A stretch of DNA of 64,000 nt from Mesorhabditis belari (taxonomy: Eukaryota > Nematoda > Chromadorea > Rhabditida > Rhabditidae): assembly GCA_958450365.1 (NCBI GenBank), contig CAUEEP010000078.1:186001-250000 (forward strand), written 5' to 3'. Shown here one piece after another: positions 43,058 to 54,259 of the stretch. The notes beneath the pieces were generated by a model. That model made no database searches and had not been told where the DNA came from. It saw only the letters and a list, made by a program, of their open reading frames with translations. The translations under genes were made by a program, and so were the position numbers. How positions within the stretch are numbered: the stretch's first letter is position 1; each line of letters starts with the position of its first letter.

Positions 43058-43255
43058 TTATCTATCAAAACATTCACAAAAAGTTAACCCAATTTTCGTT
43101 GTTTTGAACTTCTTCAAGTCAAAACACTTCTCCAACTCTGTCAACGTCGCCAAATTTGAAATGACTTTTGAAAAAAAGAGTCGAATCAATGTATTTTCAT
43201 ATCGAAAAACTGGTTTATTGTTGATTTCGACGATTTTTGGAGCCACTCTTTTCAT
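43058..43255 (-). CDS. Small ORF of unknown function
   Basis: Starts ATG, 65 codons, no introns: VAPKIVEINNKPVFRYENTL followed by a Leu/Lys-rich helix and a Cys-containing end (TFCECFDR). Codon use is unremarkable. May be an exon or a chance frame. The rest of 43260-44690 shows no clear gene, only imperfect repeats of GTAGAGGTTTTGG at 43936-43970. Confidence 0.3.
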   Translation of the reverse strand: MKRVAPKIVEINNKPVFRYENTLIRLFFSKVISNLATLTELEKCFDLKKFKTTKIGLTFCECFDR

Positions 43256-44733
43256 ACATTGTGAGTCGAATTGAGATGCGAAACGATTTGAACTTGAAAA
43301 AAAAGCCCTAAATCTTCCTACACAGAATCAGAGTTGACGTACTTTTTGGGAATTTGGGAACTTTAAAATACACAAATCAATTCCTATGCTCGGCTTATAA
43401 AAGCGAAATGAAATCACTGTCAATTTCAGTTTTCCGAGCCAATCTTTTTGACAACGGAAAAGAGCCAAAAAAACAGGTAATAACGGTGAAATTTGAGTCC
43501 AGGAAAATCAGTGCAAATTTGAAAATGATTGCAAAATGAAACTTTTTCTCCTTTAAAATAGCAAATCAACATTATTTCATTAAAAAAACGGTACTCCTTT
43601 CAGCTACAAAAGCCGTTTTTTAGGCAAATATTTGTTCCTTCATATGCAAATTTTCATTAGCAGCAGTTCTTCACTGGCCGCTCTTGCAATTAACACATTC
43701 AAATTTGCATTTATTCATATTTGACAGCCACCATCTTTCCTCGAGACAACACCAAGTGTAGTCAAAATGAGCGATATGCTAATGCTTTATATGCAAACGA
43801 TCAGTGTAATCGAATACAGTCGAAACGCTCTATAAAGACATGTCGAGGAGTGTCGCGACAACCCTCTCACTGTCGTTGTGTAGAGGTGTCGTTGTACAGA
43901 GACTAAAACTTCAAACTTCCAAGCGATGACATTATGTAGAGGTTTTGGTAGGTTATGTAGAGGTTTTGGCATTTTTTTTCTCGCCAAAACACGTTCTTCT
44001 GGGCTAGTTTTAGATGTAAATTCCGAATTTCACAAAGAGAAGTTGAGAAAAAAACGAGTTTTGTGGTCGTAAAGCCAGCGTCTCTATTAGAGTGGTAGGA
44101 ATGAAACCAACGCTGACATATCTTTCCAAAAAAGATCGCAAACCTTAGCCAATAAGTGTTATTTACTTTCCGAAAGCCCTGAATCTCCTCTACAAAATAG
44201 TGCAAAAAGTTTTTGAAATGGATTTTTTTTAGGGATTTTGGTGGCTTTTAAGTTGAAAGGTCAAAAATGAGCATTTTCTGGAAAATGTGTTTCTGTTAGT
44301 AGCCATGCCCGGGTTTTCCCTTAGAAAATACCGCAAAGTAAAGTTATTTCAAAATAAAATAAAAGAAAAGCACTCCTTTTGTTTGTTTGTCTTCTAGAGT
44401 TTAATATTTGTTTTTCGATAAAAGATCAAAGTCAAAAACGGGTACTTTCAACTTTCGGCTCTCATATCTCGATAGAATCTAAGTTAGTCGTTTGAGTTTT
44501 GGTATAAATATTGAATAATTTATATCCTTAATGTCATTATAGACAATTTCAAATGTAGTACCAAAAAGGCTTTAGATTGTACTGCAAAACTTCCTCGCAA
44601 CTCGGGACCCTGAAGCGAATGGACGAAATTTGAGAAACCCAAATGGTTAGTTATGCATTTTTACGAACAAAACGAGTAACTGATTGATTGATTGCAATTC
44701 AATTTCAATATCAATCCACGTTTCAACGTTCAG

Positions 44734-44945
44734 AAATCTTTCTCAAGTACATCTATCAAAATTGGAACAAAGCTGCCCTCTTCGTGCTTATTTCATTGAT
44801 TGTTTTGATGCTGTTGAGCTTCTTTTTATTGGGATACGATGAGCAACAAGGAGTTGAAAGAAATTGGGAAAAGAATTTCGCAAATTTCACAAAATTGAGA
44901 AGAAGAAGAAACGATTTTGAAGAGGCACTTTTGAGTGAGGAATAA
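44734..44945 (+). CDS. Terminal exon of a small membrane protein
   Basis: After a CGTTCAG acceptor, enters in phase 1: IFLKYIYQNWNKAALFVLIS, then one membrane span (LIVLMLLSFFLLGY), and a charged cytoplasmic tail (KLRRRRNDFEEALLSEE). The lead segment resembles that of the complete gene at 47158 (L-x-x-x-x-Q-x-W). First exons not found. Confidence 0.55.
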
Positions 44946-45068
44946 GTTGAATAAATTCTCGATGAGTTGTTAGTTCGATGGCCAAAAAGAAGTACAAAAA
45001 GAGGTTCAAAAAGAAACTTATTCAGCTGGTCGACTTATAATTCAACTTATAAGCCCTGAAAATGCAAA

Positions 45069-45279
45069 TATCGTCTTTTCTCTAATAGTAGTGCACCCAG
45101 AGCGTCGCCTAAATTGCTCGAAATCTCGAGAACCGCTGCTCAGAACCTATCGATGTGGGAATGTAGCTGACGATGAGATCTAGTGGGGGAAGTGTTGAGC
45201 TTCTGCGAAAGCCTGGAAACCGTAAAATAGTCACCAACTCGGCTCGCCGGGGTGCACTACTATTAGAGAGAATACGGTA
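45069..45279. mobile_element. MITE family B, copy 1
   Basis: About 210 bp; right end GTGCACTACTATTAGAGAGA then ATACGGTA, left end TCTCTAATAGTAGTGCACCC. Inverted relative to 59193-59416. Confidence 0.88.
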
Positions 45280-45738
45280 GATACCGCACCCTGTGCCACA
45301 TCTCTATACTTTGTTGTGACTCCGAAAAGCCCTTCAGTCTCGTAAGATCTTAAGCTTCTTTTAAGAGAATTTCACGAATTTTCAATTACATCAAAGTGAC
45401 CGCAAACTTTCTTAGATAGCATGTTCCGTTAATTTCAATTTAATTTGTTAATTCAATTTGTGAATTCAATTTACACTCAAATGACAATTCACCCATTAAA
45501 TACAAAAAAAGATATTTCCAAATTCAGAACTTTAAATTTCGAAAGAGAAAAAGCAAAAAGATTGATGAAACTACATGCGGAGTAACACTCAAACAATTGT
45601 GTCACCTGGGTAATTCTGGTGTTCTAACTCCATCCTGGAGTTTTTGTTATCGATTAAGGGATTTCCCACATCTACACAGCACGAAAATGCCCAAAGAAAA
45701 GTTTAATTCATAACGACTTTTAGGATCAGTAAGAGAAA

Positions 45739-46244
45739 ATGATGGAGACTTCACAAAGTCGACTGATCACCATTATTGTCTTAAATTTTAAATCATTTCT
45801 TACCTCCTCTCTTTCCTTCCTTCCTTCTTTCTTTCTTCCTTTCTTTAAGCTCTTTTACTCAAACCCTTCTGTCTTTAATCGTTCAATCTGATCGGCTCAA
45901 TGAATTCACTGTGTTAACCATTTCTCTGAACTTCACTGGTCATCGCTCAAAGTGAGTAATAATTGTTGGGTTTAGATTTATTAAAATCTAAATGCAAAAC
46001 AATTTTCAGTTCAACCAGATGTTTTACAACAATAAAACGATCAACGACCAAATCGAAAGCCGAAACAGCCACAAGATTGGCAGGTTAGTTTATGAGTTAA
46101 AGCTTGTATTACAAGTAAATTACAAGTTTGTAATTGACTTGAACAAATTAGAAAATTTCTGAACGAATTTCAGCAAGAACCTTGCAACTGCAAACCTATC
46201 TGATCCCCATTCTGTTCATCGCCGTCATTTCCATCTTCGCTTGA
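45739..46244 (+). CDS. Small surface protein with hydrophobic C terminus
   Basis: Exons 46010-46083 and 46174-46244 are well supported, with matching phases. The preceding exon (about 45850-45951) ends with VQSDRLNEFTVLTISLNFTG at a GTGAGT donor and joins in phase 2. A possible start is the ATG at 45739 after a CGACTTTTAG acceptor (MMETSQSRLITIIVL), but its link to the next exon is not clean. The last exon, entered in phase 1, ends LQTYLIPILFIAVISIFA and stop: a GPI-anchor signal or a membrane anchor. The middle is Thr/Lys-rich. Function unknown. Confidence 0.55.
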
Positions 46245-46285
46245 CTGCAACAAAGGTTTTTCGTTGACTCGGAAAGCGTTACACT

Positions 46286-46637
46286 TGTTGAGAAACAACT
46301 ATTGGGATGCATTTTGGAAAGAGTTTAGAAAAGATAAAAAAAAAGATATTTCTTAGAGTTAGTAAAATCGAAAATTAGTCTGAGGAAGATTTAGCTATTG
46401 GCTAAGATTAGCGATAGTTTTTGAATCTTAGAGGGAAGATTTGGGTTCGTTGGCTTTCAGTGAGTGATAGAAGAGACGGGATGATGAGGGGAGAAGCTGT
46501 GAGTAGGAAGTCTGTAGTTGAGAAAGTCTGTAGGAAGGTAGTTTGTACGAAGAAAGTTTGTAGGAAGTCTTAGAGGTTCTCTGTAACTCTTGGACTTGTT
46601 GAGAAACAGCTATTGGGGTGCACTTTGGAAAGAGTTT
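46286..46637. repeat. Two-copy direct repeat
   Basis: TTGTTGAGAAAC, then TTGGG and TGCATTTTGGAAAGAGTTTA at 46286-46326 and 46597-46637. The region to 47150 has a GT microsatellite (46719-46738) and a TTTCATTTCA tract but no gene. Confidence 0.8.
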
Positions 46638-47157
46638 AGAATTGTTATAGAATTGTTTATTATTGTTTGTAAAACAAACTCAATTTCAAATGAGTAACAA
46701 GTCTAAAACATTTAAAAGTGCGTGTGTGTGTGTGTGTGCCGCTAAAATACACTCATAAACACAAGATGGACTTCAAAAGAAAACTGTTGGATTAAAAGCT
46801 TTCGATTTTGAGTATCACATAGACAAAAGTGTAGAGATACATTATGAATCTCTTGAAATCTCGTTGAGGAACATGCGCTATTGTACTTTAAAGCCGTTAA
46901 TGGTTTTCACAGGATTCGTTGTTAATGTTTTTCCACCTTCTCCAATCAAATTACTAGAATCTGAAGGAATTAGTCAATGAAAGGACAAAGTTTGCTTTCT
47001 GTTGTAAGATGCGCGTATCATCACTCCTGTCTCTCGCCAAGCCCTTCCGCCCATCCACAACTCTTATCACAAACTTCGGAATTGTCATTCTTTATTCTAT
47101 AATTTGATTGATTCATTTCATTTCATTTCATTTCATTCATTCGTATTCACCCCAAAA

Positions 47158-49242
47158 ATGAAACTTCTCCTCTGTTTGCTTGTTTCAATTCTTGTAATTG
47201 GATATCCAGGTAGGATTTATTAATACAATTAATGACTTTGAAGAGAATTAGTCAATGAAATCAACATTTACGAAAGATTTAGTCGATTCACCGATCGTCG
47301 GAATGAATGACCGAAAAACTGAAGCACTGCGTAATGGAATTGGTAAGTTTTAAAGCACACTTTCTTATTCAAATCAGCTACATCCTCCAAAGTTTACTCA
47401 AAATTATACACTACTGCACAATGAAATATGATATTTGAAAAAAGGTCGTCACTTTCGCGCTTTTATAACTCCCTTGTCTTTACCGTATTTCTAAATATTA
47501 ATATTACCATTGTGTAGCCCTTGAAAAGAGCTTTCAGAAAATGCATAACACTAATAGTTTAAACTCAAAGACAAGGGAGTTACAGACGCGCGAAAGTGAC
47601 GATCGTTTTTCAAATATCATATTTCATTGTCCAGTATTGTATGTAAGCGATTTTAAAGTAGGAAAATGTATGTAGTTGCTTTTACAGGGTGTCCCAAAAT
47701 TATGGAGCGAAAATTCGATCATTAGCTTTTGTTAATTTTCAAGAAATTTTTATCGATACCGTAATAATTCTAATAGAAGACCATGGTCTTCTAATTTTCA
47801 ACACCCCAAAATTGATCGGTCAAAAAAGTAGGTAAGGGTCCCCTACATAAATCAAAAAAATTAAAAATTGTTAAAAACTATTTCAAACGAGAGCCCTTGG
47901 CCCAAAACATGCCAAAAACATGTCTAAAAGTGAAATTATTTTCTTGCCCGGACTCCATAGAAAATCTTTCAAAAAAAATCCATGTGGGGGACCACATAAA
48001 ATTTTTTCCAAAAAGTTATTTTTTAGTTTTTTCAAAAACTACGTCTCCAATTTAACTGCCGAGGCTAAAATATTACTATCTGGACCCAAATCTATCATTC
48101 TACTTCAAAAGAAGTTTTTAAAAGTCCCGATTTCAAGGGGTCAGGGGGTGGTCTTCTATTAGAGACTGGTCTTCTATTAGAATTATTACGGTACTTTAAA
48201 AATCATTCAAACAATGGCTGAACATAACAAAAATAGGTAATTGTCGGTGGTTGTACATCCACAGAGACTCAACTCGCAACCTTCTTTCGCAACCTTTTTT
48301 CGCCCACCTCCTTCGATCGATCTTCCAATTTCTCAGTCCTAATCGAACTTTGTGGCGCTTGATTGCTTTTGAAACCGTCTGGTGGGGCAGGTGCAAAAGT
48401 CGTGAAATCTTGATCACCGATTTGCGAACATCACCGACATCACCTGTGAGAGTCGAACCATGGCTGGTCGCAAATGCAATTGTGATTTCATCTTCATTCA
48501 ATTGTCATTTCAATCGCATTTGCGACCAGCCATCGTTCGACTCTCACAGAATGGCACAGGATGGCTTTTGCACATGCCTCACCAGACACGTGTCTCAAAA
48601 GCACAAAGCGCCAAAAAAAAGACTGCAAAATTGAAAGATCGATCGATGGACGCGAGCGAAAGAAGACTGCAAAAGAAGAAACAAAAGAATGTTAGTCATA
48701 AGCAAGAAAAAGGACGAAATAAAACAAGAAATCTGTCTAAAACAGGATCCGCTTCATAATTTTGGGACACCCTGTATAGAGTAGACTAAAAGCTTGAAAT
48801 AAGAAAGCTTTTGCGATCAAATTTCTGCGATCTGATCCCGGTTTTCTCAACATCGATCACTTAAGTCTAGCTTAAGCCTAGCTTAATTCTGGCTGAATGT
48901 ACTGAAATTTTTCTAAAAATACTGAATATTTAGTCAGACTTGAGCTAAGTTGATGTTGAGTCGAGTCGGCTCGGATACACTAACTAACTTGCTTCTACAA
49001 GTCAAATCAAGAACTGAGTTGACATGTAGAAGGTTATGAGCATAACTAATGAAATATTTACAGAGCCAATCCTCGAACTTCTACGCCAGTGTTGGGATCA
49101 TCCGAAATGTACTTATCTCTATCCAATCACCCTTTTTTTCTTCGCTTTACTCTTTTCGTTTGCCATCTACAAATGTGCTCAAAAAAGAAAGCCAATCAAT
49201 GGACAAGCAGCAGAAAACGAAGCTTTTTGTGAAGTCTGTTGA
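47158..49242 (+). CDS. Small single-pass membrane protein, complete
   Basis: Exons 47158-47209, 47283-47342 and 49064-49242, all phase 1 junctions; 96 residues. The signal peptide is MKLLLCLLVSILVIGYP, followed by a short luminal part (VDSPIVGMNDRKTEALRN), a segment EPILELLRQCWDHPKC, one membrane span (YPITLFFFALLFSFAIY), and a cytoplasmic tail with basic start and Cys-rich end (FCEVC). Type I topology. Intron 2 is 1.72 kb and filled by a fold-back, a mariner-type element and a nested MITE. It is the only complete member of the group of small membrane proteins with phase-1 last exons seen at 38, 42, 44.7 and 46 kb. Function unknown. Confidence 0.75.
47408..47642. repeat. Fold-back with about 75-bp arms
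   Basis: Arms 47408-47490 and 47568-47642 share CAATGAAATATGATATTTGA and GTCACTTTCGCGC with the reverse complement. Inside intron 2 of the small membrane protein gene. Confidence 0.85.
47685..48774. mobile_element. Tc1/mariner-type element with an internal palindrome
   Basis: Ends CAGGGTGTCCCAAAATTATG and the reverse complement, flanked by TA. Minus-strand frame 48196-48501 has a Tc1-type helix-turn-helix (SVIKISRLLHLPHQTVSKAI) followed by a basic stretch. Part of the same sequence reappears inverted on the plus strand (48460-48759, HMPHQTRVSKAQS). The centre is a perfect-looking hairpin at 48468-48531 (GGTCGCAAATGCAATTG and its complement). So it is a fold-back derivative. A family C MITE is nested at 47757-48193. 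Confidence 0.85.
47757..48193. mobile_element. MITE family C, nested copy
   Basis: 437 bp; ends TACCGTAATAATTCTAATAG and the reverse complement, with the right terminal region partly duplicated (GGTCTTCTATTAGA twice). Inserted in the mariner-type element. Confidence 0.9.
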
Positions 49243-49796
49243 AGTAAGAGCTCATAAGATTCAAACGATTATAAGAGAATTCGAGAGTTTCACTTTCAGA
49301 GCTTCACTTTTCAGTTTCACTTCTAGCAAAAGATTTAGAACTTGTAGTCAACTAATCTTATCAGTTAGATAAAATTAAATGTTTTTTTTGCATCAATTTA
49401 AATTCAATTGCTTCTAGGGTATCAATTCGATTCGTTTCTTTGTTTTCTTTGAGCTTATCTTTTTGACATTAAATATTGACATTCTATTCAAAATTTGACA
49501 TTTCTCTCCCATCATAATGCATCATAATGCTCACCGGTGAACCCATTTTGCATATTTGGATCGTTTCTGATGCATTTATTGTTGTTTCTTTTTTGATTTC
49601 GATTCTATGTAGATAAATCACTTTTCTGCCAATGCCAATGAACGAATAAACGCTCGATATTATTATTTTATTGTCTACAAAAGTTCAACACACCGGACTA
49701 GTGCCAAACAAAATTGGTGGTCCAAACCCAACAGTCCAAACCCAACAGTCCAAACCTCTTCATGTCAACTCATAGATTTCGATCTCATCTCCAAGT

Positions 49797-50772
49797 CAGT
49801 TTTCACAACCAGTGGGAACCGGACAGTGTGGCCAACATAGTCCGGTGAACATTTTGGTGGAGAAACTCGACATCGACACCCGACAAACTGGAAAAAGCAC
49901 CAACAAGGAGAGCAATTTCGGAACGGCTAAACGAGGTATTCCCGGATTTGTTCATGTCCGAAAAGAACAGAGTTTTGAGTCGAGTCATGCCACAGAGTCG
50001 TAGAGACTGAAAGCAATTGAGACAAAGACCGCAAAGGCCCGACAGCGCCTTTCACCACTATCGCCTATGACTCCAACATCAGGCACACAGACACAGTGGC
50101 TCTCCCCTTGTCCACCCTCACCGTCAGCCCGGAAGAAAAAGAGAAAGAGAGCAAAAGCCCGAGCAAAGAGAACGCACAGTTCCCAACCCTAGAATGAAAG
50201 AAGGGAAGATCCCGCAAAGAAGCCCACAGCCATCGCTCCTCGACCGCTGACCTTCGTCATAAAGGGATCCTGAGTGTCGCTCACGGCATCCGACATCTCC
50301 CATCTCACCCCTCCACAACAAGGCAAAAGAAAAATCCCCACAGAAATGTCAGGGTTCATTCGAGCAAAATTCACAAAACTCGTGAACAAATACAAAGAGT
50401 ACGCAGCCAAGGTGAACGTCAAGGTGAACGATCAAACAGTGATCAAAGAAAATCTTCAATCGACCAACGTGCAAAGAGACCCAACAGGCATCACCGCACT
50501 CAAGGAAGTTGTTTTCGAGAAGAAGACTTCAAAGAGCAACAAAGTTGACGATCAATGCTCCCCTGCTTCCTACCTATCAGTTTATCTTAGGTGGTGAGTT
50601 AAACGCGGCGACAGCCAAAACGAGCGTCTCTCTATTTGGATCAGAGGGAGACCAACCCGCACGATCCATCAGAAAAAGCTGGGGCGGGCCAGGAAATGCT
50701 CGCAATGTTTTCGCGATGAACACCAATATGAGTTCTTCCATCGGCCTTTCTAACGATTTGCATATTTCTTAG
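49797..50772 (+). pseudogene. Degenerate gene with a PLAT-like segment
   Basis: A protein-like signal runs along the plus strand in switching frames: 49800-50003 (VEKLDIDTRQTGKSTNKESN...), 50031-50207 (VALPLSTLTVSPEEKEKESK...), 50274-50597 (GFIRAKFTKLVNKYKEYAAK...) and 50509-50772. The last contains TAKTSVSLFGSEGDQPARS then PGNARNVFAMNTN and SSIGLSNDLHIS, which resembles the middle of a PLAT domain as found after the GPS region of polycystin-1/LOV-1-type proteins. That assignment is tentative. In-frame stops and frame changes without good splice sites suggest a decaying gene, but missed introns are possible. GC content is higher than in the flanks. Confidence 0.4.
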
Positions 50773-50814
50773 AAGCTTCTCTCATTCAATCAGAATTCAA
50801 TCGGTAAAATTCTA

Positions 50815-50940
50815 TGTGAATTTACTAGGATTACAGGAAATTCACTAGGATCACAGTGAATTTACTAGGATTACAGGAAATTCACTAGGAATAGGATTAC
50901 AGTGATTCTTAGTGAATTCACAAGATTCCTAGTGAATTCT
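50815..50940. repeat. TTCACTAGGATTACAG tandem repeat
   Basis: Four to five imperfect units of about 24 bp (GTGAATTTACTAGGATTACA), the last inverted. Confidence 0.85.
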
Positions 50941-51029
50941 TCAAGGAAAATGCTAAAAAAACAAAATTCTCCTTCGCGATCAAATAATGTTTAATAGGTG
51001 GATTTGAGTGAAGAAACGCCGAAGATCAA

Positions 51030-51642
51030 GTGTATTCCTATTTGAAAGGAGCGAAGAATCGATACGTGATCGCCACTTTTCGAATCGAGTACAACGTGTG
51101 TTTTGGAACCCTCCCGGCCATACTTGATTCATTACCATTACGAATTCTCCGAATCACCACAGCCTATCAGGGATTTGGCTTTATTCTATAGCCTGAAACT
51201 CATCAAGAGTTTTTGAGGTTATCTGATTTTATCTAGTTTGACGTTGGTGAAATTCAAATCTGATTCAATTCCAATTCAATTCCAATTCCAATTCAAAAGT
51301 TATGATAATAAAATAAGATTAAGGAACTTCACTATGAGCTAGGTTCAACTTCACTATGGGCTAAATGCTCTCAAAGTTATACCCTCTTTGTAGACTCTAG
51401 AAACGATTATTCTTATTGTAAGTTTTAGCTTTTAAAGGAAATCATCTATTCGTTCTCGTTCGATCCTCGCTGGCACCTTGACGAACACTAGCCCGAAAGT
51501 GACACGTGGTCACCGACTGGTGTTCAAATGGATTTGCGGCGATGATGGAAACGTTGTGAACATGGAAACGTTCAATCTGGCTGATCTTCAATTCATTTCT
51601 TATACTCCTTTAAAGAGAGATCACCCAGTAATGCTTTGATGC
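51030..51642 (+). CDS. Unassigned coding exons
   Basis: Two protein-like stretches. 51040-51170: DQVYSYLKGAKNRYVIATF and LPLRILRITTAYQ, ending at a CAG|G boundary. 51480-51642: VTRGHRLVFKWICGDDGNVV then ETFNLADLQFISYTPLKRDH and stop TGA at 51640-51642. Phases between them were not resolved. They could be 3' exons of the PLAT-like gene or a separate gene; no family recognised. Confidence 0.4.
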
Positions 51643-51944
51643 TTCTCTGAGAAAGATTTCTTGACATTCTAGACATTTTTCATAGATTTACAGTATTAAT
51701 AAACTCTTATTTGTCATTCATCAAAAAGCACTTTATGGATGTTTCAACTTTTTTTTGAAGAGTTCAAGAAAAACAAATTTTCAATCGAGTTTCTTGATGA
51801 TAAACTCAAAAGTTGTCCATTAACTCTGAAAATTCTCGGGATAGAATCGCCATGAAGTGCCGGAATAACAGGAAGCAAACCACTGACACGTTGATAGTCT
51901 TTTAGTAAGAAGCAAAAATTCGGTTACTCATCTATTGACCAGAG

Positions 51945-52105
51945 TCGAATCAGCGACCCTCAAATCCTTCGACCGACTCTCTACTGATTGTTTAGACTGG
52001 CACCACAATAGGATGACTAGAACAATAAAATTTGAACAAGTTCCCTAGTGGAATCGAACTCTGGGCTCTTGGATTCTTTACTAGCACTTCACCGCCATGG
52101 TTTTG
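51945..52105 (-). repeat. Two tRNA-like sequences
   Basis: On the minus strand CCATGGCGGTGAAGTGCTAG (box A) and AGAGTTCGATTCCACTAG (box B) at about 52102-52040, then a second weaker pair (AGTAGAGAGTCGGTCG and GCTGATTCGACTC) at about 52000-51948. Probably SINE heads. 52105-52860 shows no confirmed gene; a 72-codon minus frame at 52289-52507 is unassigned. Confidence 0.5.
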
Positions 52106-52877
52106 AGATTTTAAACTCGCCAAAGGGATATCAGATTGAGAGGAAGAAAACCTGTGACACATAGATAGCCACACAGATATCAGCCAAACGGCAATCGTCC
52201 CACTGTAAATTTTTCTTCGATCAAAGAAGACAGAACAACAAATCTCTTCTTCGCCAATATTATGATTTAGACAGAAGTGCCGATTGTTTCATTGTGAAAC
52301 GAAAGGTTTTCGTGCGTTTGATGGGCAGTTCCCGGACGATATGATAAATGGAGTTCCCGGATGATAAATCCTGGAGATTTGCTCGAGTTGAATGTTTTGA
52401 GAGACTACGCGCAAGAGTTGGCGTTGGGCATTTAACCTCCGACAATCATTGATCCAAGCTTTGCGTTTGGCAACCATTGACGAGCGGTTTAAACTGGTTT
52501 CCGGCAAGACTTTTCAATGTATTCCACGAAGCCGTCTAATCATTCATCAAATGATTATAGAGGGTTCATTTATTTGTGCATTTATATAGCAAAATAGAAG
52601 TCACAAAATCCAGCTTAAAGATTTACTTGTCCTGACTGGACAATCACATTTCAGTCATCTTCAGTGCCTCCATGCTACTGTCGAGATGACCAAATTGTCT
52701 CCTCACCGGAGACAATTTGGTCATCTCGACACAGATGGAAGTTTCGATGTGCATATGGGCCCAATAGAATAAGTAATAGGCAAATGAAGGACAGAGGGGC
52801 TCAGCCGTGCTCAGCCGCCCATTAGGGATTTCCCTGGATCGGGTCACATCAAGTCGAGTTCATCATGAATAGTCAGA

Positions 52878-53182
52878 ATGATCAATCTCTTCCCCTTTTA
52901 TCTTGTCTTCTCCTCGATGGTGTGGCGCTCAATCACAGACAGTTAGATCTCTTCGGGAAAGCTTCTGTCTGTTTATAATCGATTCATTTTCTCTCTTTTC
53001 TCTCTTTTGAGTTTCTTTAGGTTATTCAAACAAGGTTTTGTGCCATCAACGCCAGCCCTTACAATCGTTCTCGGCAACCTGGAGAGCTTTTCTCCCAAAA
53101 GCTAAAGGTCATGGCTCGAGTTTGTTTGTACAATGGAAGATGCGAAGAGAGCCTTTGCCTTTGCCGTTGCGGGAAATTGTAA
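52878..53182 (+). CDS. Alternative reading: small Cys-rich secreted protein
   Basis: ATG at 52878 after a TAGTCAG site gives MINLFPFYLVFSSM (signal-like), which could splice at GTGTGG in phase 0 to 53021-53182. That exon reads FCAINASPYNRSRQPGELF and ends CLYNGRCEESLCLCRCGKL with six Cys, followed by AATAAA 3 bp after the stop. A second donor (GTTAG) gives another open frame. This competes with the gene at 53133. Confidence 0.35.
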
Positions 53183-53391
53183 TAGAATAAAGCTTGGAAT
53201 ATCCAAGCTTTATTCAAAATTTACCCATATCAAATCATAAAATTCTAGGGAAATCGATTTTGGAAGAATTCAAAGAATTTAAACGACGAGATGAGATCAT
53301 CGAGAGGCACAATGTGAGCGAAAAAGAGATAAAACACGACAGACAAGTACAGGAATGTACAAAAATGAAGAGGAAAAGCACCAAAAATTAA
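53133..53391 (+). CDS. Small charged protein, two exons
   Basis: Exons 53133-53178 and 53249-53391; phase 1 joins with a 70-bp intron ending TTCTAG. 62 residues: MEDAKRAFAFAVAGNWKSIL then EEFKEFKRRDEIIERHNVSE and a Lys-rich end. It is acidic/basic and helix-prone, with no signal peptide, probably cytoplasmic or nuclear. Exon 1 overlaps two other plausible plus-strand readings, so the assignment of this region is not certain. Confidence 0.5.
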
Positions 53392-53501
53392 TGAAAATTC
53401 AAAAAATTAAAGGGAAATTCAAGGGGCAACACATTGCTTGAGTTTGAAGAGGCGGCATTGTGTAGACGAGAAAAAACGAGCTTCATAAATCACAAATCCC
53501 T

Positions 53502-54254
53502 TTATCGACCGTTCACCCACACTCGACGAGGCTCCAAATCGGGGCATTCAAACTAAAAAGTCATTATACAGCATGGTTCAAATCTAAACCCAAAAACCCA
53601 TGCCAACCTTAAAGTCGATGTTCTTTGGTGGTTCTTCGGGTTGATCGAGGCGTTGAATGGTGACCGTGCCTGATACGACCACTCCAAATTGGGGCTCGCT
53701 AGTCTAAACAGACTTTGATTCATCTTTTCGCACTTCTGGCTTAGCTGAAAAAAAAATCTGAAAAACGAATCAAGCAATGGATCAAGTAATTGATTCCAGC
53801 AAACAGTATTTAATGTTTTTAAAAGACATTCACTTATTAAGAACAAGAATAGATCTTATGTAAGAAATGGGAGCAAATGTGCAAGTTTGAGTCGGCACTC
53901 TCTTTCTCGATTCTTCTTACACATCACTGTGCTATCAGAGTGCTGATCCAGCGAATATGTTAGTCATTTACGCTCGGAATTCGCAGAGCCTTCAAAAACA
54001 CCATTCAGCTTTGCCATATACATCATTTTTTGAACAAAGGAAATGTTATTTAGAAGAAATATAGAGTATGAAAAGTTCACATAATTTCTCTCGTTCTCCG
54101 ATAAGCCCCTTTGTCACTCCGCAATCGGCGAGCTGTTGATTCAGCGTCATTCTGGGAACTGAGCAACTGATTAGCAAATAAAAGCCGAATCGAATGTCGT
54201 CGTTTTTTGGTGTCACTTGTATTTGAGACTTGAGATTTCCGGCATAGAAGCGTT
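53502..54254 (-). pseudogene. Three-exon gene with an in-frame amber codon
   Basis: Exons 54081-54254 (FYAGNLKSQIQVTPKNDD, FGFYLLISCSVPRMTL, LADCGVTKGLIGERE), 53608-53744 and 53502-53552, with phases 1 then 0 all matching. The middle exon reads KPEVRKDESKSV, then TAG at 53704-53706, and continues in the same frame TSEPQFGVVVSGTVTIQRLD to its donor; the last exon gives FECPDLEPRRVWVNGR and stop. So either the gene is broken by one stop, the protein ends at the amber, or the TAG serves as an alternative acceptor (CTGTTTAG). The 5' end is unresolved and would overlap the opposite-strand lectin gene start. Family not recognised. Confidence 0.5.
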
Positions 54255-54259
54255 CTGAA

